NCBI GenBank assembly: GCA_963780755.1 | Contig: CAWACX010000002.1 | Coordinates: 496,001-560,000 of the forward strand | Source: JALYNX01 sp963780755 | GTDB taxonomy: Bacteria > Actinomycetota > Acidimicrobiia > Spongiisociales > ZC4RG35 | Length of the DNA: 64,000 bases | Reading direction: 5' to 3' | In this document: positions 63,008 to 64,000 of the stretch, piece after piece | Numbering within the stretch: position 1 is the stretch's first letter | Layout of the letters: each line of letters begins with the position of its first letter | Notes under the pieces: model-generated | The model's database searches: none | Seen by the model: only the letters and a program-made list of their open reading frames with translations | Told to the model about the DNA's origin: nothing | Position numbers and translations under genes: made by a program

Positions 63008-64000
63008 TTGAGATCAACGACACGACTGAGGAGGTCAGGGGCCGTGGCAACCGTCGTCGGCCTCTTGACGACGGTTGCTGCGTTACCCGCTTTCGCTCAA
63101 GAGACGGACGCGGCGGCGGCCGTCACCCAACCACTGAACCTGCTCTGGATCGTGATCGGGGCGGTCCTGGTCATCTTCATGCAGGCCGGGTTCGCGCTCG
63201 TCGAGACGGGATTTTCGCGTGCCAAGCACGCGGCGCACGTGGTGTCCACCAACTTCGCGATCTTTGGGCTCGGGTTTGTCGCATTCTTTGTCGTGGGCTA
63301 CGCCTTCATGTTCGGCGGTTTCTCATACGTGTTGCCGGGGTTCGATTTCGGTTACGACGCCGCTCTCGGTGGTCCGTTGATCGGCTCGGGCGACTGGGTC
63401 TTCCTCTGGCAAGGAGGCTTTCTCCTTCAGGGCGGCGCAATCACGCCTGCCGTTCTCGGGTTCTTCCTCTACATGGCAGCCTTCATGGACACCACCGCAA
63501 CGATCCCAACCGGGTCGATGGCGGAGAGATGGAGATGGAAGAGCTTCGTAGGATGGGGCCTCTTCTGCGGCGCCATCTACTACCCGCTGTTCGGTGCGTG
63601 GACCTGGGGTGGCGGCTGGTTGAATCGCTTGTGGAGCTCGATGGGCTGGGGAGTCGGCTACGCAGACTTCGCCGGATCGGGGGTGGTCCACGCCATGGGG
63701 GGAGCCGCTGCGTTGGCCGGCGCCCTCGCGCTTGGTCCCCGTCTCGGGAAGTTCAAGTCGGATGGCACCCCCAACGCTATCCCGGGACATCACATCCCGA
63801 TGGCGGCCCTGGGGACCTTCATCCTCCTGTTCGGATGGTTCGGGTTCAACGCCGCCTCGACTTTTGCGGCGACCGACGTCCAGTTCGCCACCGTTGCGGC
63901 CAACACGGCGATAGCCGGCGCCTTCGGGGCCGTGGCCTCGATGCTGTACTGCATGTACTTCCGGGGGAGGAAGCCCGATCCCGGGATGATGATGAACGGG
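63008..64000 (+). CDS. amt: Ammonium transporter Amt (3' end cut by window)
   Basis: The gene starts at TTG 63008, seven bases after GGGAGG at 62995-63000. A signal peptide (VVGLLTTVAALPAFA) is followed by the Amt core with LLWIVIGAVLVIFMQAGFAL and VETGFSRAKHAAHVVSTNFA. MDTTATIPTGSMAERW and FAGSGVVHAMGGAAALAGAL hold conserved pore residues. The reading frame is open to the window end, so about 331 codons are seen. It conducts ammonium/ammonia. Confidence 0.94.
   Translation, partial: MRSTTRLRRSGAVATVVGLLTTVAALPAFAQETDAAAAVTQPLNLLWIVIGAVLVIFMQAGFALVETGFSRAKHAAHVVSTNFAIFGLGFVAFFVVGYAFMFGGFSYVLPGFDFGYDAALGGPLIGSGDWVFLWQGGFLLQGGAITPAVLGFFLYMAAFMDTTATIPTGSMAERWRWKSFVGWGLFCGAIYYPLFGAWTWGGGWLNRLWSSMGWGVGYADFAGSGVVHAMGGAAALAGALALGPRLGKFKSDGTPNAIPGHHIPMAALGTFILLFGWFGFNAASTFAATDVQFATVAANTAIAGAFGAVASMLYCMYFRGRKPDPGMMMNG

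Overview
The window is GC-rich DNA from a bacterial chromosome, almost certainly an actinomycete-phylum (Actinomycetota) organism and probably near Acidimicrobiia. The evidence is the oriC-side order dnaA-dnaN-recF-DUF721-gyrB-gyrA-DUF3566 with tRNA-Ile and tRNA-Ala downstream, a crgA gene, the fhaA-fhaB-pstP-rodA-pbpA-pknB cluster, and two secreted proteins with the S-layer-like 'GCNPP...FCP' repeats often seen in that class. The class-level placement is inference.

Layout. 1-7.9 kb: end of dnaA, a likely replication origin, dnaN, recF, DUF721, gyrB, gyrA and a DUF3566 membrane protein. 7.9-16.6 kb: accessory genes (Rossmann-like protein, SPFH protein with a ribbon-helix-helix partner, class V aminotransferase, a RibD/DHFR-like gene bracketed by tRNA-Ile 3' ends, a RibD-cyclase fusion, YdeI-like protein, collagen-like S-layer protein, thiolase). 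16.7-23.4 kb: cell-division and cell-wall signalling genes. 23.5-29.9 kb: tRNA-Leu, a secreted protein, serS, methyltransferase, SRP RNA, MFS transporter, tadA, two tRNA-Ser and a cation-efflux protein. 29.9-40.5 kb: a LacI-controlled rhamnoside-use cluster (binding protein, two permeases, GH78 rhamnosidase, GH1 glucosidase, LacI repressor, aldolase-dehydrogenase). 40.6-43.9 kb: two more tRNA-Ser and small enzymes including a formylglycine-generating enzyme. 44-55 kb: a potassium island (KimA-like permease, DUF4118 protein, kdpFABC, kdpDE). 55-64 kb: TetR regulator and target, tRNA-Arg, a deazaflavin-type oxidoreductase, AlkZ-like protein, an S-layer-repeat amidase, a winged-helix regulator and the start of amt.

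How genes work together. The rhamnoside cluster reads as uptake, cleavage and catabolism of rhamnosyl-glucosides under one repressor, because the same AAACGTTT palindrome sits before the binding-protein gene and in the lacI/aldolase divergent region. The potassium genes share GTTAAG-type direct repeats with an 11-bp period before the KimA-like gene and before kdp, which suggests joint KdpE control. The cell-wall cluster joins a PASTA kinase, its phosphatase, two FHA proteins and the elongation SEDS/PBP pair.

Quality. Roughly seventeen genes, including essential dnaN and recF, contain single-base frame breaks, most with one net extra base, and the two glycosidase genes carry five and seven. 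I treat these mainly as assembly or sequencing errors and annotate the full gene spans, noting where each break lies.
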